From: Margaritifera margaritifera | Taxonomy: Eukaryota > Mollusca > Bivalvia > Unionida > Margaritiferidae | Assembly (NCBI GenBank): GCA_029931535.1 | Contig: JAQPZY010001525.1 | Coordinates: 3,277,001 to 3,341,000 of the forward strand | Direction of reading: 5' to 3' | Length of the DNA: 64,000 nt | Shown here: piece after piece, positions 50,721-64,000 of the stretch | How the letters are laid out: each line of letters opens with the position of its first letter | How positions within the stretch are numbered: the first letter of the stretch is position 1 | Notes under the pieces: model-generated | Told to the model about the DNA's origin: nothing | The model's input: only the letters and a program-made list of their open reading frames with translations | Databases searched by the model: none | Made by a program: the position numbers and the translations under genes

Positions 50721-51534
50721 AGTTTAGGGTTGGAAAAATGTAGTTTTCATTCTATTGTGAGTAACAAAAAAACAAAAAAAACAATTATGATTAAACTAAA
50801 ACAAAAAAGAGAGACTGACTATCTCAGGACTAGTCTTCCGGCCCCAGCAAGGATTCAGTCATGGCATGCCCGTATGTTTCCAGGCACCAGTGCTTTGGGT
50901 AGCAGAAAATCCTACGATCACTCCCACATTGAGGATACGCAGGGATTCCGCCCAGGTGAATGCTAGTATGGTACCTAGCACCTGTTTAAAAGCGTGACCG
51001 AAAATCTCGCATCAGACCAGAGTCCAATCCGTACGACATAGTTTTAGGTTAGTTGTTTAGCAGGAGATCAGTGTTGTTATAATATAAATTTAGTTATAGT
51101 AGAAAGAGGGAGAAAAAAAAAAGAAATTGATTTTTTCTTTGTATTTTTTTTTTTTTTTAAATTTTCCGGTTTTTTCGGTGCTGAGTCTGATTGTGTTTTA
51201 TGTAATTTATATCCCCTAATCTTTATTGGTATTTGTAATTTTTAGGTTGTAGCCGATTTATGGCTTCAGTGATTGACTAGACCCCAAGTCCTATCCATGG
51301 CAGTGTGGGTTCTCCAGTCCCGGGGGGCCTGGATTGGGCCGCCTTTACGACGCACCTGGGCCCCTAGTGGACCCGGCATATCCAATCCCTTCCTCCCTGG
51401 GTAGGGCCCCTCCTCTCCCGCCCAGGACTAGTGGTTTCATCATTAAGTATTATTAGGTATTTTTAGATTATTCCTTTAACTACTTTCCCTATTCGATCCT
51501 TTTATTATGTATTGGGCGTTTGATTTTTGTGTAA

Positions 51535-54500
51535 TTATATTTTGCCCCTTTTTCCTATTTCTGAGATGTACCCCACTATATTTGTGTATACGGATTTCAT
51601 GTTTTCATTACCTTCTCTGAGGAAATCCGGATATGTAGTTGGGGATTTTAGCTTTGTTTGATTGTCTTGGAATGTTTTCCTTTCATTATTGTATTTATGG
51701 CAAATGTTAAAAACATGTTCCAAGGTTTCAGGTGTGGGGCAGTGTGGGCAGTTAATTCCTGCTGTGTTTAGTCCCGACACGTATTTTCCAAAGCTGTTTG
51801 CTAGGAGTGTTTTATTCTCTTTTATCCTATTTATAATTTTGTAATCGTGCGGATTTGCCAGGGTTGGGTGTTCAATATTTCTATTTATCAGCTTATGCAG
51901 ATCGTAAAGTCTGCGCCCTTTGTTAGATTTGTCCCATTCCGACTGCCATTTTAGATTATTTTTTTTTCCTTATAATGCTATACATTTCCTGGACGCTATA
52001 GTCCATATTTTGAATTACGGGCTCATTTAGTTTGCTTTTAGCTTCTCTATCCGCCCTCTCATTTCCAGGGATGTTTATATGCGAGGGCACCCACATAATT
52101 TCCACCGTTTGGAGATTTTGATCTAATATTTTGAGTTTAAGGTTAACTTCTCGAAGTATGTTATCCCTGCTGGTGGAATTCCCCGATTCCAGGGAGCGCA
52201 GCACACCAAAGGAGTCGCTAATGATAACCGTTTTTTGTTGTTTGGTTTCTAGGGTCCATTCAATAGCTTGTTTTATGGCCCAGAATTCCGTTGTATAGAT
52301 AGAGCAGAGATCAGGTAGTCTCGCCCCCAGTGTGATGCCCTCCCCAGGGATAACCACTGCCGCTGCAGTGCGTTCTGGGTCGAGGGATTTTGAGCCATCT
52401 GTATATATGGCAGTGTATCCTTCGTATTTATTTTCTATTTCTTCAAGAATTTTTGCCCTCATTTCATTTGGTTGTTCGTTTTTATTCCCATATTTTAGTG
52501 CGTTTAAATTTACTATGGGGGGCATATTTGTCCAGGGGGCGCTGTCTGGGTATGTTATAATTTCCGCCTGGAGATTTTGTATATTTAGTTCTTTCTTTAG
52601 TTCTTGAATTCTTTTCCCTCCTGGTAGGTTTCTTAGTAATTTGTGTCGGAATGGTTTATCGCATTTGTTTAGGGCTTTTTGGGTGAGATGAGCTTCGGTG
52701 TGAACAGATATCCTGGCATTATATCTCAAGAGAAGTTCCTCCCGCCTCAGGTTAAGGGGGGGTTCACCTGTTAAGATATTTAACTCATCCCCGGAAATGT
52801 TCCGGAGAGTTCCGGTGCATATAATTAGGGCTTTGCGCCTAATTATATCTAGTTTTTTTAGACTGTTGGGGCGAGCCGAGTTGTACGCTTGACACCCATA
52901 GTCTAATTTTGATCTAATTAGGGATTTGTAGAGGGTGAGGAGAGTTTCGGGGTCCGTCCCCCAATTGGAGCCTTTAAGGTTCCGGAGGAGGTTTAGGTCC
53001 TTTCCGCATCGTCTCACTAGTTCTTTTATGTGTTTGTCCCAGGTCAAGTACTCGTCGAAGAGCATGCCTAGGAATTTTGGCATCTTTTTCAAATTTTATT
53101 AAAACTCCATTTAAATATAATTTAGGTGGTTTCTGTCGAAATTTTATTTTTGGGGAGAACATAACGCTTACCGTTTTACCGGGGGAGATTTTAAAACCCC
53201 ACCTGTCAGCCCATCGACCGATCCTGTCCAGTCCCACTTGCAATTCCCCGACCACAGCTTCGCTGTCAGGGTTTCCCCTTTTCCAGATCCCGCTGTCGTC
53301 GGCGAACTGAGACAGGTCCAGACAGGACTGGTCGACCGATTTATTCAGGTCATTTATCATTATATTGAACAAGGTCGGACTCAGAACGCTTCCCTGGGGG
53401 GTGCCATTTTCGACATTGTGGCATTCCGAGTATTTGTTGTCGACCCTGATTTGAATGCTTCTACCCGTAAGAAATTCCGCTATCCACTTGTGTAATCGGC
53501 CAGATATTCCATAATGGTTCAGTTTTATTATTAACCCTTTGGTCCACATTAGGTCATAAGCCTTCTCGAGATCTAAAAAGATCGCGATTAGGTTACGGTC
53601 CCTTTTTCTTCTGGCATTGAATGCGAGTCTTACGCTGGACTCCAGTCGCATTATCTGGTCCATTGTGGATCGATTGTTACGGAAGCCGCTTTGATTGTGG
53701 GATAGCAGACCTTTGCTTTCCAGGTGGTATTTAACCCTATTGTTTATCATGGTCTCCATGATTTTACAGAGACTATTTGTTAGGGAGATAGGCCATTATG
53801 AGTTTATGTCTGCCGGGCTCTTTCCGGGTTTCGGGATTGCGACCACTATTGAGTGTTTCCATTATTTTGGAATTTTTCCCGACTTCTATGAAGCGTTCAG
53901 CATGCACAAAACCATCAAGGCCGTTTTTTCCGGGAGATTTTTGTATATATCATACCCTAGCGTGTCCTCCCCGTTCTGCTGTAGATTTGGTTTTCCTATT
54001 TACGGCTTTTCTCCATTCATTTAGGTTAAATTCATTGTTTAGAGGGTTTGATTGGTCGCCCTTATATGTGAACATATGGGGGTGTTTTTCCTCAACCATT
54101 TTTCGATGTTTCTTAAAGTTTTCTGAATGGTTTGAGTTGCTGCTCATGCTGGCAAAGTGTTGGGCTAGTTTTTCAGCTTTTTCCATGTCAGTGGTAAGCC
54201 CTGCAAGTTTTGGGGATGTTCGTACTCCTTTTCCCCTAATTTGTTTGATTTTGTCCCATAGTTGTTTGGAGTTTGCTTTATAATTTAAAGTTGAACATAA
54301 TGACTTCCATGATGTAAGTTTTGATTGTTTAATGATGTTTTTAGTATGTTGTTCTTTTTCTTTGTAAGCAAGAAAGTCTATGGAGTTTTTAGTATGTCTG
54401 AACCTATTTAGAGCTTTCTTTTTCTCCTTTATAGCTTGCTTACATTCGTTATTCCACCATGGCACAGACTGTTTGCCGGCCCCTCCTCCCGTTTTCAGTA

Positions 54501-54867
54501 TACAACGCTCAGCCGCTGATGACAGTGCATCTATTATATTTTGATTATAGGTATCGATGTTCTCACTGAACAGCTGGGCGTATGTAATCTCTTCACAGAG
54601 AGAACGGAACGACCCCCAGTCCGCCTTGTCATATCTCCATTTGGGAGTACTAGTCTTCTTATTTTTGTGTATTTTTGTGTGGATGGTGGTCCATATTGGG
54701 AAGTGGTCACTCCCTAGGGTCCCTGATTGATCTACCTCCCAGTCGGTAATTTCCGCGATCTTGGGTGAGCATATGGTAAGATCAATAGCTGATATCTTCC
54801 CGTTTGTCGGGTTGATTCTTGTGCCGTTTCCATCATTTAGTATGACCAAATTGGAGGTCGAGATCCA
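51535..54867 (-). pseudogene. I-type LINE ORF2: endonuclease remnant, RT, RNase H, Cys finger
   Basis: From the truncated 5' end: APE-type endonuclease tail (KISAIDLTICSP, GSDHFPI; about 54710-54800), a linker to 53950, then RT in a frame 53759-52974. RT motifs are QSGFRNNRSTMDQIMRLESS, IFLDLEKAYDLMW, NGTPQGSVLSPTLFNIMIND and QFADDSGIW. After a frameshift near 53080 a 378-codon frame (53092-51956) holds the RT thumb and a complete RNase H with YTDGSKS, TEFWAIKQAI, ISDSFGVL and HINIPGNERADREAK, so all its catalytic acids are present. The last part, 51780-51535, has the finger CPHC...EHVFNIC. At least three frameshifts, near 53950-53760, 53080 and 51950-51780. RNase H plus APE points to the I superfamily. 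Confidence 0.9.
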
Positions 54868-55000
54868 CAATACAATACAATACAATACAATAACATCAAA
54901 TAAAATTCTTTCACGCGGACGTGATCGAAAACATCCTTTTCTGAATCCTATATACAAGAAACTTTCGGATTGGTTAGATTTTACGTAAGCGAACTTCTGA
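54868..55000. repeat. Histone spacer sliver between two insertions
   Basis: Matches the spacer upstream of the H2A promoter in the other units (ctttcacgcggacgtgatcg, attggttaga), including the inverted CCAAT box. The rest of this promoter resumes near 56902. Confidence 0.85.
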
Positions 55001-57125
<2,125 letters not shown>

Positions 57126-57576
57126 GCCTTCTCTTGTTCTACAAGAATCCCCAAAAAATAAAAAACAACAACAAAAAAAAAACAAACAATTCTTTTCGTA
57201 AAGGAATATGCCTCAATATTGACAACTGGTAATGAATGAGATCACAAAAACACGCACGCACGGAATAAAACTAAGGAGTGACATATTCCATATTCATTTA
57301 TTCATTCATTCATTTCATATACGAAGATAAATAGTTGCCTTCGCGAGTAGTTGATGTCATTATTTACATACGAGTATTAATATGACCAAATCCGATTATT
57401 ATTGTTACCGACCTTCTTCGGTATCTTTCTTTTACCCCTGTCTTTTGCGTTATTCTGTTATTTGTCCCCGTTGTAACATTGTTCTTATACAATACATTCG
57501 CGTAAATCAAAAATGTAGTATAATTCGTTTTCCCTATTTTAACTTCTTCGCGTCGCTGTCTACTGAGTCACTTCGT

Positions 57577-57828
57577 ATGTCTATACATTCTCCAAGTCCA
57601 AGACACATAAGGTAGCAACAGCAGCTGAAAAACCCAAGGCTAAGAGCCATAAGAAGAAGAAGACAGCTAACAAAACCAACTGCAGAGAAAAAGTCAGAAA
57701 AAGCAAAGAAGGTAAAGACCCCAAAGAAGGCCAAAACAGCAAAGCCTAAGAATACCATATCCCCTAAGAAGGTTAAGACACCAAAGCCAAAACAGACCAA
57801 TACCCCAAAGAAGAAGGCAGCTAGCAAG
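57577..57828 (+). pseudogene. H1 pseudogene, copy 5 (globular domain missing)
   Basis: Same N-tail to C-tail junction as the other copies. Confidence 0.85.
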
Positions 57829-58141
57829 CCTCGTGAAGTAAGGGCGTCCAAAAGGCCGCCACCAAAGCTAAGGCCCAGCGGACTGGAACAGGAATAAGAC
57901 GATGAGGTTGAGGGAATCCTACGGAATCTACATCACAAAGTTCGGAAACCTCTACACCCAGACACCGCTATCTCCAGCAAAGCTATGTTTATCAGCAACG
58001 GTTTTGTCAACGATATCTTCGACAGAATCGCTGCAGAAGCTTTAAGACTGGCACACTACAACAAGCGCTCTACAATCACTAGCAGAGAAATCCAGACAGC
58101 TTTCCGACTTCTACCCGCTGAACTTGCTAAGCATGCCGTAA
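57829..58141 (+). pseudogene. H2B pseudogene, copy 5 (truncated)
   Basis: Frameshifted in the N-terminal part (a base or two lost at about 57930), then [20 protein letters not shown] and ELAKHAV. It breaks off at 58141 and is joined to spacer sequence normally found downstream of H2A, so a deletion or recombination closed the array here. Confidence 0.9.
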
Positions 58142-58206
58142 TGTACGCATGTACGAAGATAGATAGTTGCCTTGGCGAGTAGTTGATGTCATTATTTACA
58201 TACGAG

Positions 58207-58565
58207 TACATCCGCTTGCCGTTTGAAAGAATTATACAGTGATAAAAACGACAGTTTTTCATGTTTGGTTCAACTTAGAACTTGATTGAATTCAAAGTTA
58301 CTAAGATAAATATTTTAAATGACCGATACTATTTTTCTTTTTTGAAAATTTCCTCATAAATAATTTTGATCAAACATTTGCGTGAACACATTTTTTAAAA
58401 AATATTTTGATCAGAACTTCCTAAAAAGGGGCAAGGGCAAATCTGAGATTACCTCATTAAATTTAACACTTATATTTTGTTACACATTTTAAACTTCCTA
58501 GAAATGCAATGTACAAGAAACTTGTTTTCTAAAAGTATGGATCATAGTTTATTGTGCACTTTTGA
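58207..58565. other. No gene seen
   Basis: Unique sequence right of the histone array. Confidence 0.6.
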
Positions 58566-58640
58566 AGGAGCCGCTGTGGTTCAGTGGTTAGCGTGCCGAC
58601 TCACGACCGATAGTGTGCTTCTTCGAATCCTAACATCGTT
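58566..58640 (+). repeat. tRNA-derived SINE head
   Basis: tggttcagtggttagcgtgcc matches an A box and ttcgaatcc a B box at tRNA spacing. Several changes break the cloverleaf, so it is a SINE head or tRNA pseudogene, not a working tRNA. Confidence 0.65.
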
Positions 58641-58666
58641 AAAGCCTGGGTCATAAACATGCAGCA

Positions 58667-58670
<4 letters not shown>

Positions 58671-58740
<70 letters not shown>

Positions 58741-58759
58741 AGAGAGAGAGAGAGAGAGA
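58671..58759. repeat. (TA)n-(GA)n compound microsatellite
   Basis: TA tract to about 58737, then GA repeats. It follows the SINE head within about 30 bp and may be its tail expansion. Confidence 0.95.
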
Positions 58760-59097
58760 AGTCGAGTAACTGTTTACAAAATCACACACGTGGCCAAATA
58801 GCTGTATTTTTCAAATAACTATGATCGCAAATCGAGAACAGCTAGCCTTCGATTTTCGCTACACGAACATCTTTTTTCACGCCAGAGTTTTTAAATTATG
58901 TTTTGTAAACCCAACCGCGCATGCATTAAAATGCGACGACTAAGACAAAAAGTACAAAAGTCATTGGGTATCGAAGGGCTGACTTTTCCCAGCAATACAA
59001 GGTAAAACGCCTAAAATACCACTGCTTGGGTGATTTTGCATCAATCATGTCAGACATTTTTAATGAAAACATTTTCAAGTCTAACAATTAAGAAAGT

Positions 59098-59250
59098 CTA
59101 CGTCCACCGCAGCAGCTTTCATTGCGGTGTCGGGCTCATAATCCAAAGTTCACGGGTTGTGATAAACGCTGAGGCCAGCTTAAGTCAGCTGCCTCGGTGT
59201 TCTTTTAGAAAGTGACTTAGTTCCCATTTCCCTGACATAGCATAGTCAAT
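59098..59250 (+). repeat. tRNA-derived SINE, degenerate
   Basis: The tRNA part reads gtgtcgggctcataatccaaa and ttcacgggttgtgat, with a CAT anticodon position and a broken B box. It is followed by a body ending cttagttcccatttccctga, the conserved core-type tail of broadly distributed animal SINEs. Confidence 0.6.
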
Positions 59251-60829
59251 AATGTGTTAAAAACGCATCTAAAAGCCAATCAACTTTCAAAAATGTATAC
59301 AAACGTTGACTTTTTCAGCCCAAAAGCAATAGCCTTCTTCTTTACTCTACCGCAAGCCATCCACAATGTTTGTCTGAGGTATGTCATGTAGAACTAATGT
59401 TATTGTACAGAAACCATTTTTGTATTCTTTCAGTCGCAGTGGTCCTGTCCTTTTGAGTAAAAAACATCAATAACGTTCTTCCTCCCACCAATTGCAAGCT
59501 ATCGATAAAGTTTCATAAGAGTAGATATTAGAGAACTTGAACTAGTGTGCAGAATCGTTTTTCCTTCTGTCATTTAGTCACCTTGACCTTTAAGTTTTCA
59601 CCCCGAAATCAATAGACTATATGTTGTATCTGAACCATTCATATTTACAAAAAAAATAGAAGATGGGAAACAAACCCTATCCATGGAGTAGTGATCGTTG
59701 TGTTGCTTTTAACCCCCAAAGCCTATTCAGACACTTGCAGAACTGGTAGAGCAGCTCCGTGTGAGCCCCTTTTTCAGTAAAAGCAAACTAGATGGATTGA
59801 TTTGTTGGTCTGGGATTATATGGAGTCAACCATTTATACATCGCTGATTCATCGCTTGAAATAATTTTCAAGCTGAATGATTCGGATGAAATCATTATAG
59901 TTGCAACAAAATACACACCTATGCATGAAATATTTATTGTAGATTGCTAGCTTTTTTTTATCTTGGGTGAACTGATAACCTTACAAAGGAACTATCTAGT
60001 CAAAACCAAAGGACTGAAGTGAGGATATAATGCCCATTGTAAAATAGTCTTGAGTAACTACTACCCTAAATCTTTATTCATTGCTTGATAAGACGTTACC
60101 GGTATTATATAGCACATTATGTGTTAACTGTTTCCTAATTACTACCGCAAAAATTCAAGCATCTGTTAATGCGGGTTGTTGAGAGAGAGTGTCCAAGATG
60201 ACGTACAAAGTTTTACAGCTGATATAAATAGCTGCCCCTTTATTATTTTTGATGTGCTGCGTCGTTTTTGAGAAAGACTACTTACAGTATAACTACAGGC
60301 TACAACTGCAGGCATCTTTCGGACGCCACAATCGTGACAAAAAAATACAGCTTATAGCTTAAAATACACGTCGGATTCGAATAACCTTTTACTTCTACCT
60401 TCCCATAAGCAATAGTATGTGAATACGATGTACCCCAACAAAGACAGAAAAAGTAACAGCAATATGTTTCAACTGGTTTTTATGCCTGATCGGTTCTGCC
60501 TTATTCAAAAAGCTCGACTGATTGTTTCATTTAGCTGAGGCTTATAGCTTGTTCGGAAAAACCCAAAGCGGTCCGCTTGTCCATGAAATATGGATGTAAG
60601 ATTGATTGGAGCACGACAATTACATTTCAAAACATCACCAATAGATTGAGATCAATTTGTATAAGCAATGTCAGCGCTTTAATGGATGTTACTGGTTACA
60701 TGGACTCTTAGACGTTCAGGAGTAAAGACTTGTAGCAGGACAAATCTAAATAGGAAATATGAATTGTGACTTCAAAGTCGTACACAATGGAACTTGACTG
60801 CATTGTTTGCTTGATTGTGTGTTGTTTAA
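59251..60829. other. No gene seen
   Basis: Only short chance frames; no repeat or RNA signature recognised. Confidence 0.6.
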
Positions 60830-60960
60830 CGGCATATCAACGTATGCACGGTTATATCTCCCTGAGGTAATTCGAGTGAAGCGCCTTACCCTAGGATACA
60901 CCACAGCGGCCGACCTTACCCTTGTATAGGCAGGATTTGAGCCTGCTAGAAATTAATGGA
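60830..60960 (-). repeat. SINE fragment, reverse orientation
   Basis: gtgaagcgccttaccctagg followed by acaccacagcggccgacc and aggatttgagcc is the reverse-strand form of a common core-type SINE (tail consensus around GCGCCTTGCCC, then a B-box-like GATTCGAACC). Confidence 0.55.
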
Positions 60961-61079
60961 AATGTCCTGAATTTGTTAATAACAAGCGGGAAGTACTTTA
61001 AAATATTCCTGGTAATGATGTCGAAACATTGTTTTGCAGATTTAAAAGGAAAACTAATATATTTCCCCATCCCTTTTAT

Positions 61080-62345
61080 TAAAGAAATCTGAATAAAAAA
61101 AGTTATATTCGTAGGAGGCAGAATTATAACCACTCTGTACTGATGATTTTGAGGGTTGGTTACTTAGTATTTCGCTTACAAATTTGAGGGTTAGTGTCCC
61201 ATTGTTTCGATAAAATGTTGGTGCATAGTAGAGTGGATGGCGCGTTGATTTGTGAAAATAAAATAGAATAGAAACAATTGAAAAGTGTCGTGGGTAGAGT
61301 ATTGGCGTTTAAAAATAAATCAAACCAGTTATACCTTTATGATTTAAGGATTTTTTTAAAACTATGTTACAGCATAGGAGGATTGGTTGCTTAAGGTTCA
61401 GAAGAAAAAGAACGATTTAAAAAGTATATAAGGGTACCTGGTTCAGAACCTAGGTTTCCTATACTACTTTGATCTATTTAATTTTACCCTTACAAAACAA
61501 TAGAGGATCAACATCCTTGAAATGGTCGATGAAAAACAATTAGATGGTATTACTAATACACTTATTTTCTCTCAGAAGGAAAATACTTATTGACCTATAT
61601 TTTTTTGTTTTACTAAACTGCCTAATGTTTTTCGTTTTAAGAAGGAAGTTAAGTTAAATTTTATATCCAAAGAAGAGTAATCAACTCTTCTCAATAGCAA
61701 CTGGAAACATTTAAAAAAAAACGATTTGGCATAAGAAGGCGTTTGGTTTAGCATAATGCTTGTCTCTCCCATATAAACATATTTACTAGACTATCGTACG
61801 TGAAGAGAGATGAAAATGAGAAATTAAGAAAAAAGTCAAGGATGATGTACTTATATTTAGCATGTATCCGTGAATTTTTATATGCACAAGTATGCACACA
61901 ATATAGATAGAAAAAGTAATAGAGGATGTTAAAAACTATCATCTGTATTTTTTTAATTATTATTATTATTATTATTGTTATTATATAATTGTTTTTAATC
62001 GACCATATCAGCTCTTTTCTCCTTCTTTTCTTTCGCAAGGAAAACTCAAAAATATCATAATCGTGTAGAAACCTAGGTTCTGAACCAGGTACCCTTATAT
62101 GCTTTTCAAAAAAACTTTCTTTTTAAAAACTTAAGCCAATACGCTACCCACGACACATTTATTTTTATCTGCAAAACATTTGGCCAAAAACCTTATGTAC
62201 CAATTCTTTTATAGAAACAATGTGCCACTAACCCTCTACATTTTACGATTAATGCTAAGTAACCAATCCTCAAAATCATCAGCACAGAGTGGTAATGATT
62301 CTCCCTCCTCCTACTATGACTTTTTTACTCAAATATCTTACACAT
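61080..62345. repeat. Large imperfect inverted repeat (foldback)
   Basis: The left arm (about 61080-61460) and right arm (about 62066-62345) are reverse complements over most of their length with indels. For example, aagggtacctggttcagaac at about 61428 pairs with gttctgaaccaggtaccctt at about 62075, and gatgattttgag at 61142 pairs with ctcaaaatcatc near 62270. About 600 bp of unrelated sequence separates them. Possible foldback transposon or inverted duplication. Confidence 0.85.
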
Positions 62346-62355
62346 TCCACCGGTA

Positions 62356-62393
62356 ATATATATATATATATATCATATATATATATATATATA
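62356..62393. repeat. (TA)n microsatellite, interrupted
   Basis: TA tract with a central tca interruption, just outside the right arm of the foldback. Confidence 0.95.
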
Positions 62394-64000
62394 TCCATAT
62401 TGCACCTTACCAACTGATGAAACTTATCCTGAATGATTATCATTAAGCATTATGAATTAAACATAATAAGCATTATGAATCAAACATTTGTTTGCGTATT
62501 TCTACACATCACAAGAAAAGTTGAATACCATGCTTATTATGTAGGCCCACTACATTAATCATTAATCATGCAGTTAATTCAAATATATGTATATTGTTCA
62601 TAACTAATTTCGCGTTTTCTTTAAATGAAAGGCCTTAACGTACGCTGCAAATTTGATTCGATATATATGGGTGGGGGATTGAAATGGTTATTCAAGGTCA
62701 AGCAAATGATTAATCATTGTAATTATCTATTTATCTATCTATTCGTACCGCGTGTGATAACACTCCTGCATTTCGTTACCACACTGTAGTTATTTTTGTT
62801 AGCTATAACTTGATTAATCGTACAAGTGAGTTGGTATTTACACGTGAACATATACAATGTCCCCAGTTTCATTGATGTATGTGAGATTTAACAAGTATCC
62901 ATTTACCCATCCCATTTCTTTATTATATATTCTTGTTTTGACAACTGCCACAGAGTCTACGTCACTTATGGTACCATGTGCTAGGTGTTCCAAGGCTGCA
63001 TTATAAGGTTCAAACTAGCAGAAACTGGGCAGTTAGAATCGGAACAAGGTAATCCTTTTCGAATGTATTGTTTCCTCATATCTAACACATGTGTACTGCT
63101 GATTGATCTGACGAACAGGTTAGTCATTTAAACCACGAGACAGAGATCATGCAGGCTGTACATGTGCAGTGAACAGTCGTCTACATCCTGCTCATTCGTA
63201 TGAAGCTCAAGGCTCATTGATTCATTGTTTTTATAAATACAATACTAAACATGATTCTCGTGATTAGATATGAAATTGAACAAAATTAAATTGAGATACA
63301 CTGCAATGCGAATTATATCAACACACCTGGTAGATCCAGATTACATATCGAAATAATATGTGGGTATATATTCAGACTATTTTATATTTTATATTCTGAC
63401 TATTTCAGAATCTAGAGAATTTATAAATAAACACGAAATAGACAGTAATTGAATACTTAATTTTCTATAACAAAAGTAAGGGCAATTGAAGATTAAAAGA
63501 AAAATAACGATAACCATGTTGTGATAAATCTAACTTCTCAGCTAACCATCCGTTTAAATTTTGGGCCTCCAGTCTTTTTGCAATCGTTGTATTTAAAATC
63601 TGTTCAGCCTAATTCATCGAATTCCAGGTTCTCTGCATAACGGAAAATACAAATCAGTGTGAATACTAGGAAAAGTTACGGCTTTAAATTTAAGTGTTTA
63701 CACTATTTTATAGTTTGTATTGTTTGCTTCATTAGCTTTTTGTAAACGCCTTTCAACCCCATCGCACCATCAAGTATAAATACATTTGCAAGACTGCACT
63801 ACCACACTCTTGGTCTCATTTTAGCCGAACTAGTATTTCGCGACTTCAACAATAGATTTCAATTTCATCGCCATATTTCAGATATGTTAATGCAATATTA
63901 TAGCACTTGTATCATGCATACAATGCATATTATATTTATGTTTTATTTAACTCTACTTAAGATATTAAACTAGTTTGACTTAGAACAGATTGAATGTTTA
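62394..64000. other. No gene seen
   Basis: Apart from a short tandem agcattatgaat(t/c)aaaca near 62446-62488 I see nothing recognisable. Confidence 0.6.

Larger units (their letters stand above)
49713..54867 (-). mobile_element. 5'-truncated I-type LINE inserted in the histone array
   Basis: The histone spacer breaks off near 49713 (after a caatacaa stretch) and resumes near 54868 within an acaat-repeat spacer. The block between reads on the - strand as endonuclease C-terminus, RT, RNase H, C-terminal finger, long 3' region and a (CAT)n-like 3' end. Truncation inside the endonuclease domain is the usual product of incomplete target-primed reverse transcription. Confidence 0.88.

Noticed and set aside
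58566..58640. Functional tRNA gene
   Set aside because: A and B boxes are present but stems do not pair and the 3' acceptor is missing.

Overview
This is animal nuclear DNA, AT-rich and mostly non-genic. It is packed with long (TA)n, (CA)n, (GA)n and tetranucleotide tracts, decayed LINE, Ty3/gypsy and pogo/Tigger copies, tRNA-derived SINEs, and a tandem array of broken histone genes. Lophotrochozoan-type LINE tails, the SINE types and the microsatellite style fit a mollusc; this is inference and no marker fixes the species. No intact, clearly functional host gene is visible.

Left part (1-12 kb): a 4.17-kb direct duplication (1-2858 and 4169-7044), then about 5 kb of further sequence. Spread over both are more than fifteen short open stretches, all on the + strand, with the codon and amino-acid texture of real AT-rich genes (K, N, I, Y and E rich) but broken by stops and frameshifts. 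I read this as the remains of a multi-gene DNA virus-like or Polinton-like element. Between the duplicate arms sits a possible two-exon membrane-protein gene (2921-3374).

Middle (12-43 kb): mostly empty AT-rich DNA holding a deleted pogo/Tigger element (16.9-18.2 kb), a decayed Ty3/gypsy element (19.5-22.5 kb), LINE fragments (26.9, 30.0-30.8, 38.1-38.4 and 43.0-43.5 kb), a full-length but broken copy of an uncharacterised repeated metazoan gene family (32.2-33.8 kb, - strand), and a second virus-like relic with convergent genes (35.4-37.9 kb).

Histone array (43.8-58.2 kb): about four and a half copies of a roughly 1.75-kb unit. Each unit carries an H2A promoter joined to only the C-terminal part of H2A, an H1 lacking its globular domain, and an H2B fused to the H1 tail; some H2B copies keep the histone 3' stem-loop. 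The shared internal deletions show that a dead unit was amplified. Two retroelements inserted about 130 bp apart interrupt it: a 5'-truncated I-type LINE with endonuclease remnant, RT, RNase H and C-terminal finger (49.7-54.9 kb, - strand), and a shorter element with a similar 3' end that carries only an ORF1-like gene (55.0-56.9 kb, - strand).

Right part (58.2-64 kb): SINE pieces and a large imperfect inverted repeat (61.08-62.35 kb); otherwise nothing recognisable.
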